Shown: positions 34,315-46,255, counted from the first letter of the stretch. The stretch is DNA of 64,000 bases from Silurus meridionalis (GCF_014805685.1 NC_060906.1:5371715-5435714); one strand, 5' to 3'. The notes: a model not told the origin generated them from the sequence alone. Numbers and translations: made by a program.

Positions 34315-37163
34315 CTTCTTCTTCATCTTTCGGCTGCTCCCATTAGGGGTCGCCACAGCGGATCATCCGTCTCCATACCACCCTGTCCTCTACATCTGCC
34401 TCTTTCACACCAACTACCTGCATGTCTTCCCTCACCACATCCATGAACCTCCTCCTTGGCCTTCCTCTTTTCCTCCTACCTGGTGGCTCCATCCTCAGCA
34501 TTCTTCTACCAATATAATTCATGTCCCTCCTTTGCACATGTCCAAACCATCTCAATCTCGCCTCCCTCACTTTGTCATCAAAACATCCTACATGCGCTGT
34601 CCCTCTAATAAACTCATTTATAATCTTGTCCATCCTCGTCACGCCCAACGAAAACCTTAACATCTTCAGCTCTGCTACCTCCAGCTCCATCTCCTGTCTT
34701 TTACTCAATGCCACTGTCTCTAATCCATACAACATCCCAGGTCTCACCACAGTCCTATAAACTTTCCCTTTCATTCTTGCAGATACCCTACTATCACAAA
34801 TCACTCCTGTCACTCTTCTCCACCCACTCCACCCTGCCTGCACTCTTTCTTTACTTCTAACACACTCTCCATTACTTTGCACTGTTGACCCCAGGTACCT
34901 GAACCTCCACCTTCTCCACCTCTTCTCCTGCAACCGCACCACTCCACTGCCCTCCCTCTCATTCACACACATGTACTCTGTCTTACTCCTACTGACTCTC
35001 ATTCCCTTCTCTCCAACGCATATCTCCACCTCTCCAGGCTCTTCTCAACCTGCTTCCCACTCTCACCACAAATCACAATATCATCCGCAAACATCATAGT
35101 CCAGGGAGACTCCTGTCTGACCTCGTCCGTCAACCTGTCCATCACCACTGCAAACAGGAAAGGGCTCAGGGCCGATCCTTGATGCAGTCCAACCTTCACC
35201 CTGAACCAGTCTGTCGTACCTACTGCACACTTCACCGCCGTCACACTGTCCTCATACATGTCCTGCACCACCCTCACATACTTCTCTGACACACCAGACT
35301 TCCTCATACAATACCACAACTCCTCTTGGCACTCTGTCGTATGCTTTCTCTAAATCCACAAATACACAATGCAATTCCATCAACATCCTCAAAGCAAACA
35401 AGGCATCTGTGGTGCTCTTCCTCGGCATGAAACCATACTGTTGCTCACAGATGGTCACCTCTTCTCTCAGCCTGGCTTCCACTACTCTTCCCCATAACTT
35501 CATGGTGTGACTGATCAACTTAATTCTGACTGGTCAAAAACTCCACTGCCATCTCTCCTAAACATCTCCAAGCTTCTACCGGTATGTCATCTGGTCCAAC
35601 AGACTTTCCACTCTTCATCCTCCTAATCGCTTCTCTCACTTCCTTCTTACTAATTCTATCTACATCCTGCTTTACCAACTCCACATCGTCCAACCTTCTA
35701 TCTCTTTGATTTTCCTCATTCATCAGCTGCTCAAAATACTCCCTCCACCTTCTCAACACAACCTCCTCACTAGTCAACACATTTCCCTCTCCATCCTTTA
35801 CTGCTCTAACTTGCAGTACATCCTTCCCAGCTCGGTCCCTCTGCCTGGCCAATCGGTATAAATCCTTTTCTCCTTCCTTAGTGTCCAACCTCTCATACAG
35901 CTGCTCATATGCCATTTCTTTGGCTTTTGCCACATCCCTCTTTACCTGCTGCCGCATCTCCTTGTACTCCTGCCTACTTTTCTTATCACTCTGTCTATCC
36001 CACTTCTGTTTTGCCAACCTCTTTCTCCTTATGCTCTCCTGCACTTCCTCATTCCTCCACCATGTCTCCTTGTCTTGCTTTCTATTTCCAGATGTCACAC
36101 CAAGTACTTTTCTAGCTGTCTCCCTCATCACTCCTGCAGTAGTTGCCCAATCATCTAACACCTCTTCAACACCACCGAGCCTCTGTCTGACCTCTTCCTT
36201 GAACCTCACACTACACTCTTCCTCCTTAAGTTTCCACCATCTTATTCTTCGTTCAGTCCTCACTCTCCTCTTCTTCTTCTTCACCTCCAAAACCATCCTA
36301 CAGACCACCATCCGATGCTGTCTAGCTACACTGTCCCCTGCCAACACCTTACAGTCTCCAATCTCCTTCAGGTTGCATCTCCTGCATAGCACATAGTCCA
36401 CCTGTGTGCACCTTCCTCCACTCTTATACGTTGAAATAAGTGTTCACCACTGCCATTTCCATCCTTTTAGCAAAATCTACCACCATTTGCCCTTCCACAT
36501 TCCTCTCCTTAAAACCATACCTACCCATTACCTCCTCATCACCTCTGTTCCCTTCACCTACATGCCCATTAAAGTCTGCCCCAATCACCAATCGTTCTTT
36601 CCTAGATACACCATCTACCACGTCATCTAATTCACTCCAGAATTTTTCCTTCTCCTCCATCTCACAGCCAACTTGTGGAGCATAGGCACTGATGACATTT
36701 ATCATCATCCCTTCAACTTCCACCTTCACGATCATCACCCTATCAGAAACTCTCTTCACCTCCACTACACTCTTACTGTACTCTTCCTTCAGAATCACCC
36801 CTACACCATTCCTTTTTCCATCCACACAATGATAAAACAGTTTAAATCCACCTCCAATGTTCCTGGCCTTACTTCCTTTCCACTTGGTCTCCTGAACACA
36901 CAGCATATCTACCTTTCTCCTCCCCATCATATCAGCTACCTCTCTCCCTTTACCCATCATAGTACCAACATTTAAAGTACCAAACCCAAACCTCCACTCT
37001 CCTACACTGCTCCTTTCCCTGCCGTCTCTGTAGACGTCTTCCTCCTCTCCTCCTCCTCCTCCTTCGGCCAACAGTAGCTCAATTTCCACCGGTACCCTGT
37101 CGGCTAACGATACCTGTGGCGGTCGTTGTTAACCCGGGCCTCGACCGATCCGGTATGAAATTT
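34315..37163 (-). mobile_element. RTE-clade LINE, nearly full length, inactivated
   Basis: On the minus strand: an apurinic-type endonuclease at 37089-36424 (TLNVGTMMGKGREVADMM, VQETKWKG, ISAYAPQVG, GADFNGHVG), its end and linker at 36401-35520 (QHRMVVC, GPDDIPVEAWRCLG), then RT at 35518-34999 ([49 protein letters not shown], catalytic FADDIVI) and the C-terminal domain at 35029-34343 (RSKTEYMCVNEREGSG, GRRKRGRPRRRFMDVVREDM). The 3' end is GAAGAAGAAGATCT. Lesions: about 110 nt lost at 35519, 21 nt lost near 35370, and frameshifts at about 35320 and 35020. A 16-bp duplication flanks it. The plus-strand ORFs here are shadows. Confidence 0.93.
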
Positions 37164-37179
37164 TTATTATATACTAGAT
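37164..37179 (+). repeat. Target-site duplication of the RTE LINE, right copy
   Basis: TTATTATATACTAGAT, identical to 34299-34314, directly beyond the 5' end of the LINE. Confidence 0.95.
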
Positions 37180-37199
37180 ACATTGCTATATTCATTTTT

Positions 37200-37230
<31 letters not shown>

Positions 37231-37232
<2 letters not shown>

Positions 37233-38244
37233 GAAAGATGATAATATTGATAATAACAAACTTTTGCGCAGTTAAAGTGTAATTTTAATTAAATTCGAGG
37301 TAAAATAATAATAATAAAAAAAAACTAAACATCGGCGATTTTTGTAGTAGTAAAATTCCACCCTCTGGTGGTAATATGGGGCATTGCAACTTGTCATCGA
37401 GAGGTACTTTTGGTATTTTCGCCGTTTCCACACGGACGGTTTATAGTTGTTGGACCTGCGCTTCAGCGCTGATTTGAGACTTGGCGCATCAGTAAAAACA
37501 AATATTTAGTGTTTATTTTTCTGTAGATTTATTTATTTTTTTATATCAGACTAATACACACACTTCGTGAATAAATGTATTACATTGAAGGTTTTAATTT
37601 CGTTATTTATATTTAATTATTTATATACCTAATAAAAATTGATGGCATTTCAGTAAATCATAAATAATTAAATATCATTTCTTTAATACGTTTTATAGAA
37701 TTTAACCATATTTATATAAATATAAAAAACTCTAACTAGTAATTTATCTAGTATCTAAAAATATTCTGCATACATAAAAATAAGATAGATGTTATAAAAT
37801 AGTTACTAGAATATATAAAAGAAACAAAGATTTCATTTATTTTTTATTTGGTAATTATTCATGATTCACTGAAAACTCGCCCATTTTTAATAAACATAAA
37901 TATAAAAAGGGCGAAATTAAAACTTTTATCCCAACACAAATGTATTCACGACGTCCTTTCTTTAGTCGGATATTTAAAAAATAAAGCCACAATAAACACT
38001 AAATATTTGTCACCAAGTTTAAAATCAGCACTAAAATCTGCCATGAAGCGCAGGTCCGACAAGTAAAAAACGCCCGTGTGGAAACAGAGCGAAAATACCA
38101 AAAGTACCGCCCGGTGACAAGTTGCAATGCCTCATATTACCACCAGGCAGTAGCATTTTACTACTTAAAAAATCGCCGATGTACAGATTTTTATTTAACT
38201 CATTAAAATGACACGTAAACTGTTCAAGAGTCTGTTAAAATCAA

Positions 38245-38335
<91 letters not shown>
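37231..38335. mobile_element. Fold-back element F3, complete
   Basis: Left arm: GATGATAATATTGATAATAA, CATCGGCGATTTTTGTAGTA, GGTGGTAATATGGGGCATTG, CACACGGACGGTTTATAG, CGCTTCAGCGCTGATTTGAG. The right arm returns the same items in reverse complement (38040-38248) and ends in (CTAT)n at 38249-38335. Arms are about 450-500 nt around an AT-rich core with no gene. The whole element is an inverse copy of F1. A (TTA)n tract precedes it at 37200-37231. Confidence 0.85.
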
Positions 38336-38649
38336 CAACTAATCTCCATATTATATCTGTGAAAAACTAAAAAAAATTTAGCAGGAAAAATGATCCGGGT
38401 TTTAGTTACTCTGAAGCCACGAGAAGCACCAGATGTGCTTTATATCTCTGAGAACTTAATATACAATACAACATTTAAACAGATAGATGGATAGTTTTTT
38501 TGAAAGGAATTGAAAGTATGTGATTATTTGGTTTATCTTACACATCTATTTTAGTCCAAATTGCATGTATATCAGTATGCTGCTGTGTACAGATGTGTGA
38601 TTGTAAGTATGTGTAACCCGGCATTTTGGCATTATCTCTTTCTCTCACA

Positions 38650-40285
38650 TTTATTTCAACAACTTGTTTTTCCAATTACAGAATCTTTGGGAACAGTTTA
38701 GTTCTGTCTAGTTCCAGTAACATTTTTTTGGAAGAATCCAAATGTGTATCTCAGGGGTTTGGGATAGCTCAGATTGACTGCATAGATCAGGACAAGCAGA
38801 ATGACACATGCTGCAGGAATGCTCTGTAATCCTGCAATCACTTGTTTACCCTCCAAAACAATCTTTGCCTCTAAAAGACTGCCATCTGTAAAACCCCGTT
38901 TGGTGACAATCTTCAATGTGTGTTGTTTCAAGTCAACAGGGTTCAGTTCACAATGTCTTTCCTGGAAAAAAACTAAAACAAAGAATGGCTTCATTATAGG
39001 ATATTGCTTGCAAACCTGTGTTATTCTCCCCACTTCTTACACACCAGTGACTGCACCTCCAAACACCTGCCTTTTCTGCAGACACTAAAGAACTTTAATT
39101 GAAATACATGGTCAATAGATTTTATTTTAGCCATCATTTTACTGTAACAACAATTTAAAAGAAATAATCATCTTTCTACCATACAGACGTGTGCACACAA
39201 AGACCTTATGTGAAAACATGACATGAGAAAACATTGTAATGATTTCTTTTATAAATGTAATTGTAATGATTTTTGTATAGGCTTCCTGAACAGACCATGA
39301 AACACTTTCAGCTTGTTCGAAATCCAGCTGTTTAAGTATACTGAAGGAAGTGAGTACATTAATCAAATACAAGTCTTTACACAGGCTTTCAATGAGCGAC
39401 ACAACTGACTTTAAAGCACTGTTGCTTGTTTATACATATTAAATTTATTAATACCCAGCATCATAACAAGGCATCATTAAGTACACCTGTGCAACTTGTC
39501 TCGAGTTATGTATTTCTGAAACTTTTGATCTACTGAGAATTTCACACACAACCATCTCTGGGGTTTAGAGAGAAGGGTCTGAAAAAAAGAAAATATCCAG
39601 TGAGCAGTATATCCCTGGGTGAAAATGCCTTGTTGATGCCAGAGGTCAGAGGAGAATGGCTAGACTGGTTTGAGCTGATAGAAAGGCAACAGTAACACAA
39701 ATAACATTTTGTTACAACCAAGCTATGTTGAAGAGGATCTCTAAATGCACAACACTTCAAAACTTGAAGCAGATGGGCTACAGCAGCAGAAGACCACAAC
39801 TGTTCTACTCCTGTCAGCTAAGAACAGGAAACTGAGGCTACACTTCACTTGGGCTCATCAAAATTGGACAACAAAATATGGGAAAAACATCACTCACTGA
39901 TGATGTGTGGCAGGAGGCACCTGATGAGTTAACTGAAGACACAGTTGATGAAGCATCTGATGAGGTGGCTGATGATACATTTAATAGAGTATCTGGAGAT
40001 TGATTTGGGATATTCTAAATGCTGTCTTTCACTGATAAGGTGACAAAAAAGCGCCACAAACACCACCTTAATTGTGTCATTGTATTTCAACGTGGCTGCA
40101 GTAGTCAAAGTAAAGAAATCTCCAAAGTCTGCATCCATGTAATGCAGAGCAATGTTTTCAGGTAAATTAAATTCCTTTTTCACTGCCTCCCGCATTTCTT
40201 GAATTGTATCAGGAATCCCATAATATAGGGTCCACTTATGTGCGTTGTGTTCAATCAACATTCGCAGTGTTGCTGTCTTAGACAT
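38650..40285 (-). pseudogene. PB1/SAMD3-like gene relic: PB1 exon, linker and terminal exon
   Basis: The minus-strand first exon starts at 40285 (SKTATLRMLIEHNAHKW, GIPDTIQEMREAVKKEF, HYMDADFGDFFTL, NDTIKVVF), a clear PB1-type start of this fish family. A serine-rich linker follows in another frame at about 40010-39880 (SSATSSDASSTVSSVNSSG). The terminal exon is 38961-38650, from a CCAG acceptor: RHCELNPVDLKQHTLKIVTK, KIVLEGKQVIAGLQS, VILLVLIYAVNLSYPKPL. A one-base insertion near 38725 shifts the end. All middle exons, present at 1.7-4.0 kb, are absent, with a transposon relic in their place. Protein role unknown. Confidence 0.65.
39470..39850. mobile_element. DNA-transposon relic, inverse copy of 6917-7277
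   Basis: CATCATTAAGTACACCTGTGCA near 39470 is the tip, followed by TTTCACACACAACCATCTCT, TTGATGCCAGAGGTCAGAGG and GATGGGCTACAGCAGCAGAAG, each the reverse complement of 6960-7260. It is truncated near 39850 and lies within the PB1/SAMD3-like relic. Confidence 0.7.
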
Positions 40286-40312
40286 TTTTGGAGTCTGTTG
40301 TAAAAAAAAAAA

Positions 40313-40316
<4 letters not shown>

Positions 40317-40363
<47 letters not shown>
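40317..40363. repeat. (TA)n microsatellite
   Basis: About 23 units just upstream (minus strand) of the PB1 exon, after a poly-A run. Confidence 0.97.
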
Positions 40364-40366
<3 letters not shown>

Positions 40367-40520
40367 GGAAACCTAAACTGTTACAGAGAGGCAGCCCATT
40401 AACACAGTTATTTCTCAACACAGCTACTACATAATGCACTCCTTTATTAAGTCCTTCAATTTATTTATCAAACTGTCAAGTAGTGAGTTAAAATTAATAG
40501 AATGGAACAGAATGACATGG

Positions 40521-42245
40521 CTAGAATGGAACATCAATGTGATGCTTCAGGGTAACCATAGATTTCCCCCCAACATTGTATGCATCTAATAGTACAGTGT
40601 AATTCAAGTCACTGTGGAGAAGGAACTTAAAATGCCCTGGTGTCTCCAGCTCAAATGACCTTATGTGCTCATCATACCACACCACACCACACCACACGGG
40701 TAATTAGAAGAAATCCAACTGAATTCTCAACAATAACGATCTGTTCAATTTGTACAAAATCTTTGAGCCCTGCAGTAGAGCCATGGGACAGAATCATACC
40801 AACACAGTATTTGGTTCTCTGGCAGGAAACAGATTTAGCCAAATGTACTACTGTCTGATTTGGGAATTTGCTCAGTATGGCTTGCTGCATGTCAGTCTTC
40901 AACAAGTCCAAAGGCATAGAGGTAACATGTAAAACAGAAGGAGCTTGTTTTAAAAATCTGCAGTGTTGTGACTGATAAGCCATAACCAGCTGATGTTTGG
41001 TTGCGAAACATTGATAGCAAAATGAATGAAATTGACAGTCATGTTTAGCTTCTTCCATTTTCTAATGATTGCTCCAACAGTGGACCTTTTTTCACCAAGC
41101 TGCTTGGCAATTTCCCTGTAGCCCTTTCCAGACTTGTAGAGGTGTACAATTTTGTCTCTAGTGTCTTTGGACAGCTCTTTGGTCTTGGCCATGTTAGTAG
41201 TTGGATTCTTACTGATTGTATGGGGTGGACAGGTGTCTTTATGCAGCTAACGACCTCAAACAGGTGCATCTAATTTAGGATAATAACTGTAGTGGAGGTG
41301 GACATTTTAAAGGCAGACTAACAGGTCTTTGAGGGTCAGAATTCTAGCTGATAGACAGGTGTTCAAATACTTATTTGCAGCTGTATCGTACAAATAAATA
41401 GTTTAAAAATCATATATTGTGATTTCTGGATTTTTTTTTTAGATTATGTCTCTCACAGTGGACATGCACCTACGATGACAATTTCACACCCCTTCATGAT
41501 TTCTAAGTGGGAGAACTTGCAAAATAGCAGGGTGTTCAAATACTTATTTTCCTCACTGTATATTCACCTGCCTATACTTTCTTCAACTGATAATCTGCTA
41601 ACACACTCTGTACAGTACCTTTTACATTTCTGCCTAGACTCCCTTCTGACTCTAAGTATACAAGATCTTTCAGCAATGGTTCAAGAACCACTAAATAGCC
41701 ACGTGTTTTGACATCACCTGCTTGACAAAACACTGCCAAATAAATGGATGTCAAGTCAGACCATAGTTGTGATGGATCATTCCCTAACACCCAGTACACA
41801 GCTGTTATATTATGTTTTTTTCTGGAGTATCCTAGTGGACTGCAGACCTCACAATCATTAACATACAAAATTAGAGACAGTCTAAATTCAAGAAACTACT
41901 CTTTTTAAAGTATAAACAATTCTTGAAAGATTTATACTGAAGTGTCACTTCACATTTGGAAATTTCAGTCCTTTTACTTTCAACAGCTTCTTCGAAAAAA
42001 CTCTTGTTAAATAATTAAGACAATGATTTTAGAATTGGAACATACTGAAAACTCCTTTTTGCCTTTGCATCAATTACATACTCTACAGATTCAACAACAC
42101 TGAAATTTTCCACACAATACCTTTTTCTTTTGTATGCACTTTTAAAGGGACCATCCACCCCAAGTGCTGTACTTATCGCTCCTAATTCACACAGCCCTTT
42201 CACCAAACCTGCAACTACACATGCAGCAAGTATGCAATTCATCAT
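40521..42245 (-). pseudogene. Transposon-like ORF, third copy, split by a Tc1-like element
   Basis: On the minus strand: 42245-42015 (ALGVDGPFKSAYKRKRY, VEYVIDAKAKRSFQYVPILK), 41868-41572 (VNDCEVCSPLGYSRKKHNIT, LAVFCQAGDVKTRGYLVVLE), then, after a Tc1-like insertion, 41044-40672 ([37 protein letters not shown]) and 40671-40521 (DEHIRSFELETPGHFKFLLH to HHIDVPF and TAG). It is a diverged relative of the ORF at 31395-32902. A (TGTGG)n expansion at about 40675-40695 throws the frame, and the middle part with the IMHDVLEG-type motif is missing. The RTE copy at 42243 cuts its 5' side. Confidence 0.6.
41045..41568 (-). mobile_element. Tc1-like transposon, 5' half
   Basis: The right tip, read on the minus strand, is CAGTGAGGAAAATAAGTATT (end 41568, next to TA at 41569-41570), followed by the usual subterminal sequence (CTCCCACTTAGAAATCATG, GTGCATGTCCACTGTGAGAG). 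The transposase start at 41192 reads [37 protein letters not shown] and IIRKWKKL, the paired-type helix-turn-helix of Tc1 transposases. It stops near 41045; the DDE part and left tip are lost. Confidence 0.88.
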
Positions 42246-43650
42246 CTTCTTCTTTCAGCTGCTCCCATTAGGGGTCGCCACAGCAGATCATCCGTCTCCA
42301 TACCCCCCGATGTCCTCTACATCTGCCTCTTTCACACCAACTACCTGCATGTTGTTTTTGACTACATCCATGAACATCCACATTGGCCTTCCTTTTTTTC
42401 TCCTTCCTGTTGTCTCCTACCGATATACCCCATGTCCCTCCTCTGCACATGTCCAAACCATCTCAATCTTGCCTCCCTCACCTTGTCTCGGAAATGTCTA
42501 ATAAACTCATTTCTAATCCTGTCCATCCTTGTCACTCTCAACGAAAACCTTAACATCTTTAGCGCTGCTACCTCCAGCTCCACCTCCTGTTTTCGCAGGT
42601 CTCACCAGTCCTAAAACTTTCCCTTTCACTCTTGCAGCTATCACAAATCACTCCTGTCACTTTTCTCCACCCACTCCACCCTGCCTGTACTCTTTTCTTC
42701 ACTTCTCTAACACACTTTCCATTACTTTGAACTATCTACCCCAGGTACCTGAACTCCTCCACCTTCTTCATCTCTTCTCCCTGCAACCGCACACCTCCAC
42801 TGCCCTCCCTCTCATTCACACACATGTACTCTGTCTTACTCCTACTTACTTTCATTCCCCTTCTCTCCAGCACGCACCTCTACCTCTCCAGGCTCTTCTC
42901 AACCTGCTCCCTACTCTCACCACAAATCACAACATCATCCGCAAACATCATAGTCCAGAGAGACTCCCGTCTGACCTCGTCCGTCAACCTGTCCATCACC
43001 AATGCAAACAGGAAAGGGCTCAGAGCTGATCCTTGATTCAGTCCAACCTCCACCTTGAACTAGTCTGTCGTTCATACTGCACACTTCACTGCTGTCACAC
43101 TGTCCTCATACATGTCCTGGACCACCCTCACATACTTCTCTGTCACACCTGACTTCCTCATACAATACCACAACTCCTCTCTTGGCACTTTGTTGTACGC
43201 TTTCTCTAAATCCACAAATACACAGTGCAACTCCTTCTGACCTTCTCTATACTTCTCCATCAACATTCTTAAAGCAACTAATGCATTGTTGGTGCTCTTC
43301 CTCGGCATCAAACCATACTGCTGCTCATAGATGGTCACCTCTTCTCTCAACCTGGCTTCCACTTCTCTTTCCCATAACTTCATGGTGTGACTGATCAACT
43401 TAATTCTCCTGTAGTTACTGCAGGTCTGCACATCTCCCTTATGCTTGTGCTTACCAGCACACTCTTTCTCCATTCCTCAGGCATCCTCCTTTACGTTACA
43501 CATCACATTCCTGTGACGGTTGTTGGTAACCCGGGCCTTGACCGATCTTGTATAAAATTCTTATTCGTGATCCGCATATTTGATTTGGCACGTTTTACAC
43601 TGGATGTCTTTCATAACACCACCCTCCCTATTTATCCGGGCAAACACTAT
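42243..43650 (-). mobile_element. RTE-clade LINE, internally deleted
   Basis: From the 3' end (GGCGACCCCTAATGGGAGCA near 42280) the minus strand gives C-terminal domain pieces (ELEVAALKMLRFSL, ARLRWFGHVQRRDM), then RT (43473-43072: QQYGLMPRKSTNNAL, FVDLEKAYNKVPREELWY). It then jumps near 43490 straight to the 5' leader (ACCGTCACAGGAATG, GGTTACCAACAACCG, CCGGATAAATAGGG near 43630). The endonuclease and early RT are missing. It is inserted in, or joined to, the transposon-like ORF at 42243. Confidence 0.85.
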
Positions 43651-44034
43651 ACTCTACGAGCTATATTAGTTTATTTTGCCACCAAGATGTCGTTTCATAT
43701 GGGAAAGCTATTCCGAAACAAAATACACTTTGGAATTGGAGCAAAAATGCTCAAGCATGTTGTTCAGTGGATCCTTATCTTTCCTAATAAACTGGGATTA
43801 GCAGCAGTGGATGTATTTGTGACTCGTTTTTTCAGTAATAATGCAAGTACTGCATTTTTTTTTCTTTTCATGTTGTTGTGTACTGCTTACACAAATTTAA
43901 CAAATACATTCATTATAAATTTTCCATTGATAAACAGTGACGTAAAATTGCTGCTTGAGGCTCAGAGCTTTAGAATGATTTTTAGTTTATAATTTTTATT
44001 CATCAAGCAGACTAAAGTGAAACACATCAAAAGT
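43651..44034. other. No recognisable feature
   Basis: A plus-strand ORF reaches to 43992, but its first part is antisense LINE sequence and the remainder matches nothing I know. Confidence 0.45.
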
Positions 44035-44555
44035 GTTTTTGATGTGAGTGTAATGGTCAGTGATGTAAGTGTGGTGGTCAGTGATGTGAGTGTGATGTTC
44101 AGTGATGTGAGTGTAATGGTCAATGATGTGAGTTTGATGGCTAGTGATGCGAGTATGATGGTCAGTGATGAGTGTGATGGTCAGTGATGTGAGTGTGATG
44201 GTCAGTGATGAGTGTGATGGTCAGTAGTGTGTGTGTGTGATGGTCAGTGATGAGTGTGATGGTCAGTGATGAGTGTAATGGTCAGTGATGCGTGTGTGAT
44301 GGCCAGTGATGAGTGTGATGGTCAGTAGTGTGTGTGTAATGGTCAGTGATGTGAGTGTAATGGTCAGTGATGTGAGTGTGATGGTCAGTGATGCGAGTGT
44401 GATGGTCAGTGATGGGTGTGATGGTCAGTGATGAGTGTGATGGTCAGTAGTGTGTGTGTGTGATGGTCAGTGATGTGAGTGTGATGGTCAATGATGAGTG
44501 TGATGGTCAGTGATGAGGGTGATGGTCACTGATGAGGGTGATGGTCAGTGATGTG
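44035..44555 (+). repeat. GTGATGGTCAGTGATGAGT minisatellite
   Basis: More than 25 units of a basic GTGATGGTCAGTGATG(T)GA motif, 16-21 nt each, with frequent one- to three-base length changes. It runs directly into the L1-like fragment; the last units are inside its apparent ORF (start 44532). Confidence 0.95.
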
Positions 44556-45745
44556 AATGGTAAAGTTAGAGAAGAGAGTGAAAAGACCAGTAAGGGAAGT
44601 GAAGAAGGAGATCAGGTGGTGTCTGTGGGAGCTGAGGGAGCTCAGGCTTGTGAGATGGAGGAAGCCCTGAACGAGCAGCTGAGTAATTTATTTCAGCGTT
44701 CTCTTGAGAGCATCAGAGATGAGGAACAGTGGTCAGACACGTCTGAAAAGGATCTTTACTCTGTCGAATAAATAAACAGATTTTTGGATGAAACTAAAGG
44801 AAAAGGAGGTGTTGAAGTAAGCGATTTCTTTCCCCATCTAGAAAAGTTTGTGTCTTCTGAGGAAATCATGTTCGCTCTGAACCACAGCACAGCAGAAACA
44901 TCTTCATTAAACTAACTCTCAACAGCAATCAGATATGGTGAACAACCTGGAAAGAGACTAACAAGGGGAAATCTACATAGTCATTATGTTTCCTCTCCTG
45001 TTTTCCTCTTTATCAGCTCTCTATTATCTCTTTCTCTTTCTCATGGAGATTCTGCAGGTGGGATCCCTGAGTGTAAATGAGATAAATAACAGAAAAAAAG
45101 AGAAATACTTCAGAAAGTAAAGGCTTAAAGAAACTGAGTATAATCTTCCTGCAGGAGGCACATAGTGATGAGGGCAATGAGGTGGATTGGGGCTTGTGGT
45201 GGAGAGAAGGTAAAATCTTGAGTCATGGATCTAATATTAGTGCTGGAGTCACCTTTCTGTTCTCACCTAATGTTAAAGCACAAATCTTCTCACAGGATAA
45301 GGTAGAACCAGGTAGACTCTCATAGTGAGAGCTGAAATCAACCACTTCAATGTTTTGTTTGTAAATATTTCTGCTCCTAACACAGGGTCATAGAGTCATA
45401 AAGTTAGAGAACGTTAGAGAAGAAAACACCAGTAGAGGGACTTTATTCTCCTGGGGGGGAGACCGCATGCTAAATCAGCAAGAGTAAGAACTAAATCCCT
45501 GAACTTCTCAGACAGATGGAGAGAAAACAACCCACGAACACGTCAGTACACGTAGGTGAAGTTCGACACATGCAGGGTCTCTGCAGCACGTTTAGACATG
45601 TTCTAAATATCACACACACCATGAGGAACACGTTGACACACACTGATCTTCTCCCTACAACACTTTCAGACCATAAACTAATCCCAGTCGAGTGCACACT
45701 AATAACAAGAACACAGAAGTTCCTACTGGCATTTCAGTCTTAAAC
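44556..45745 (+). mobile_element. L1/Tx1-like LINE fragment
   Basis: An acidic ORF tail at 44556-44771 (EEALNEQLSNLFQRSLESIR) may be from an ORF1-type protein. From about 45060 the plus strand, with several shifts, gives an L1-type endonuclease: HSDEGNEVDWGLWWR, SHGSNISAGVTFLFSP, SFNVNIYAP-like sequence near 45360, FSDRWRENNPRTRQYT (45505-45555), MRNTLTHTDLLPTTLSDHKL (45620-45680). No RT follows. Strongly degraded. Confidence 0.6.
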
Positions 45746-45987
45746 TTTACAGGAAAACATTTTGTAAAAACTTCAAACATTTTTGGAAAGAATGGAAAAA
45801 AGAGAAGAAGAGGTTTGTATCTGTTGAATCTATGAGTCCGTGGTGGGAGATCGGGACAATGCATGTAAAGTGTATTGAGGCTTAAAGCACTTCTGGATGT
45901 CACTCTGGACACGTACGTCTGCTTGATAAATTGTCTTTTGACAAAACACATAAAAACTATCAAAGATATTTGAGAAGAAACCTTCAA

Positions 45988-46255
45988 CTCAACTCGTCAA
46001 AGTGTCGGTTCAAAATTTCGGTTCAAAGAGTCGATTCGATTTTCCGAAAGTGAAAGTGTTTCTCAGCCTTGACTCAATTTTGAGGATCGATTAGAAAAAC
46101 ACAAAGATCTTCAACAGCAGCCAGAAGCGGTGAGATTCATGTCCAACAAGCAGTGCTGAAGAAAAGTGGGTGAGTTTTTCCTAGAAACGATTTTCTATCA
46201 GAATAATGCGTTTGTGTTTTCTATGTAATGGAGTTTGTGGAAAGACCGCAGGGAA
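45988..46255 (+). promoter_or_regulatory. Candidate promoter and 5' non-coding exon of NLR gene B
   Basis: Duplicate of 11870-12090. It contains GAAAGTGAAAG at 46046-46056, which fits the ISRE/IRF core GAAANNGAAA exactly, and ends a likely exon at AAGTGG|GTGAGT (exon end 46169). About 9 kb, filled by later LINE and MITE insertions, separates it from the first coding exon. Assignment to gene B is inferred. Confidence 0.45.

Noticed and set aside
35881..36975. Plus-strand ORFs of 171, 81 and 100 codons
   Set aside because: Shadows of the minus-strand RTE endonuclease and linker.
43387..43992. 201-codon plus-strand ORF
   Set aside because: First third is antisense RTE leader; remainder matches nothing and has no start or splice context.
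44035..44555. Repeat array with spaced units, possible CRISPR-like array
   Set aside because: Units are contiguous and of irregular length without unique spacers; it is a minisatellite.
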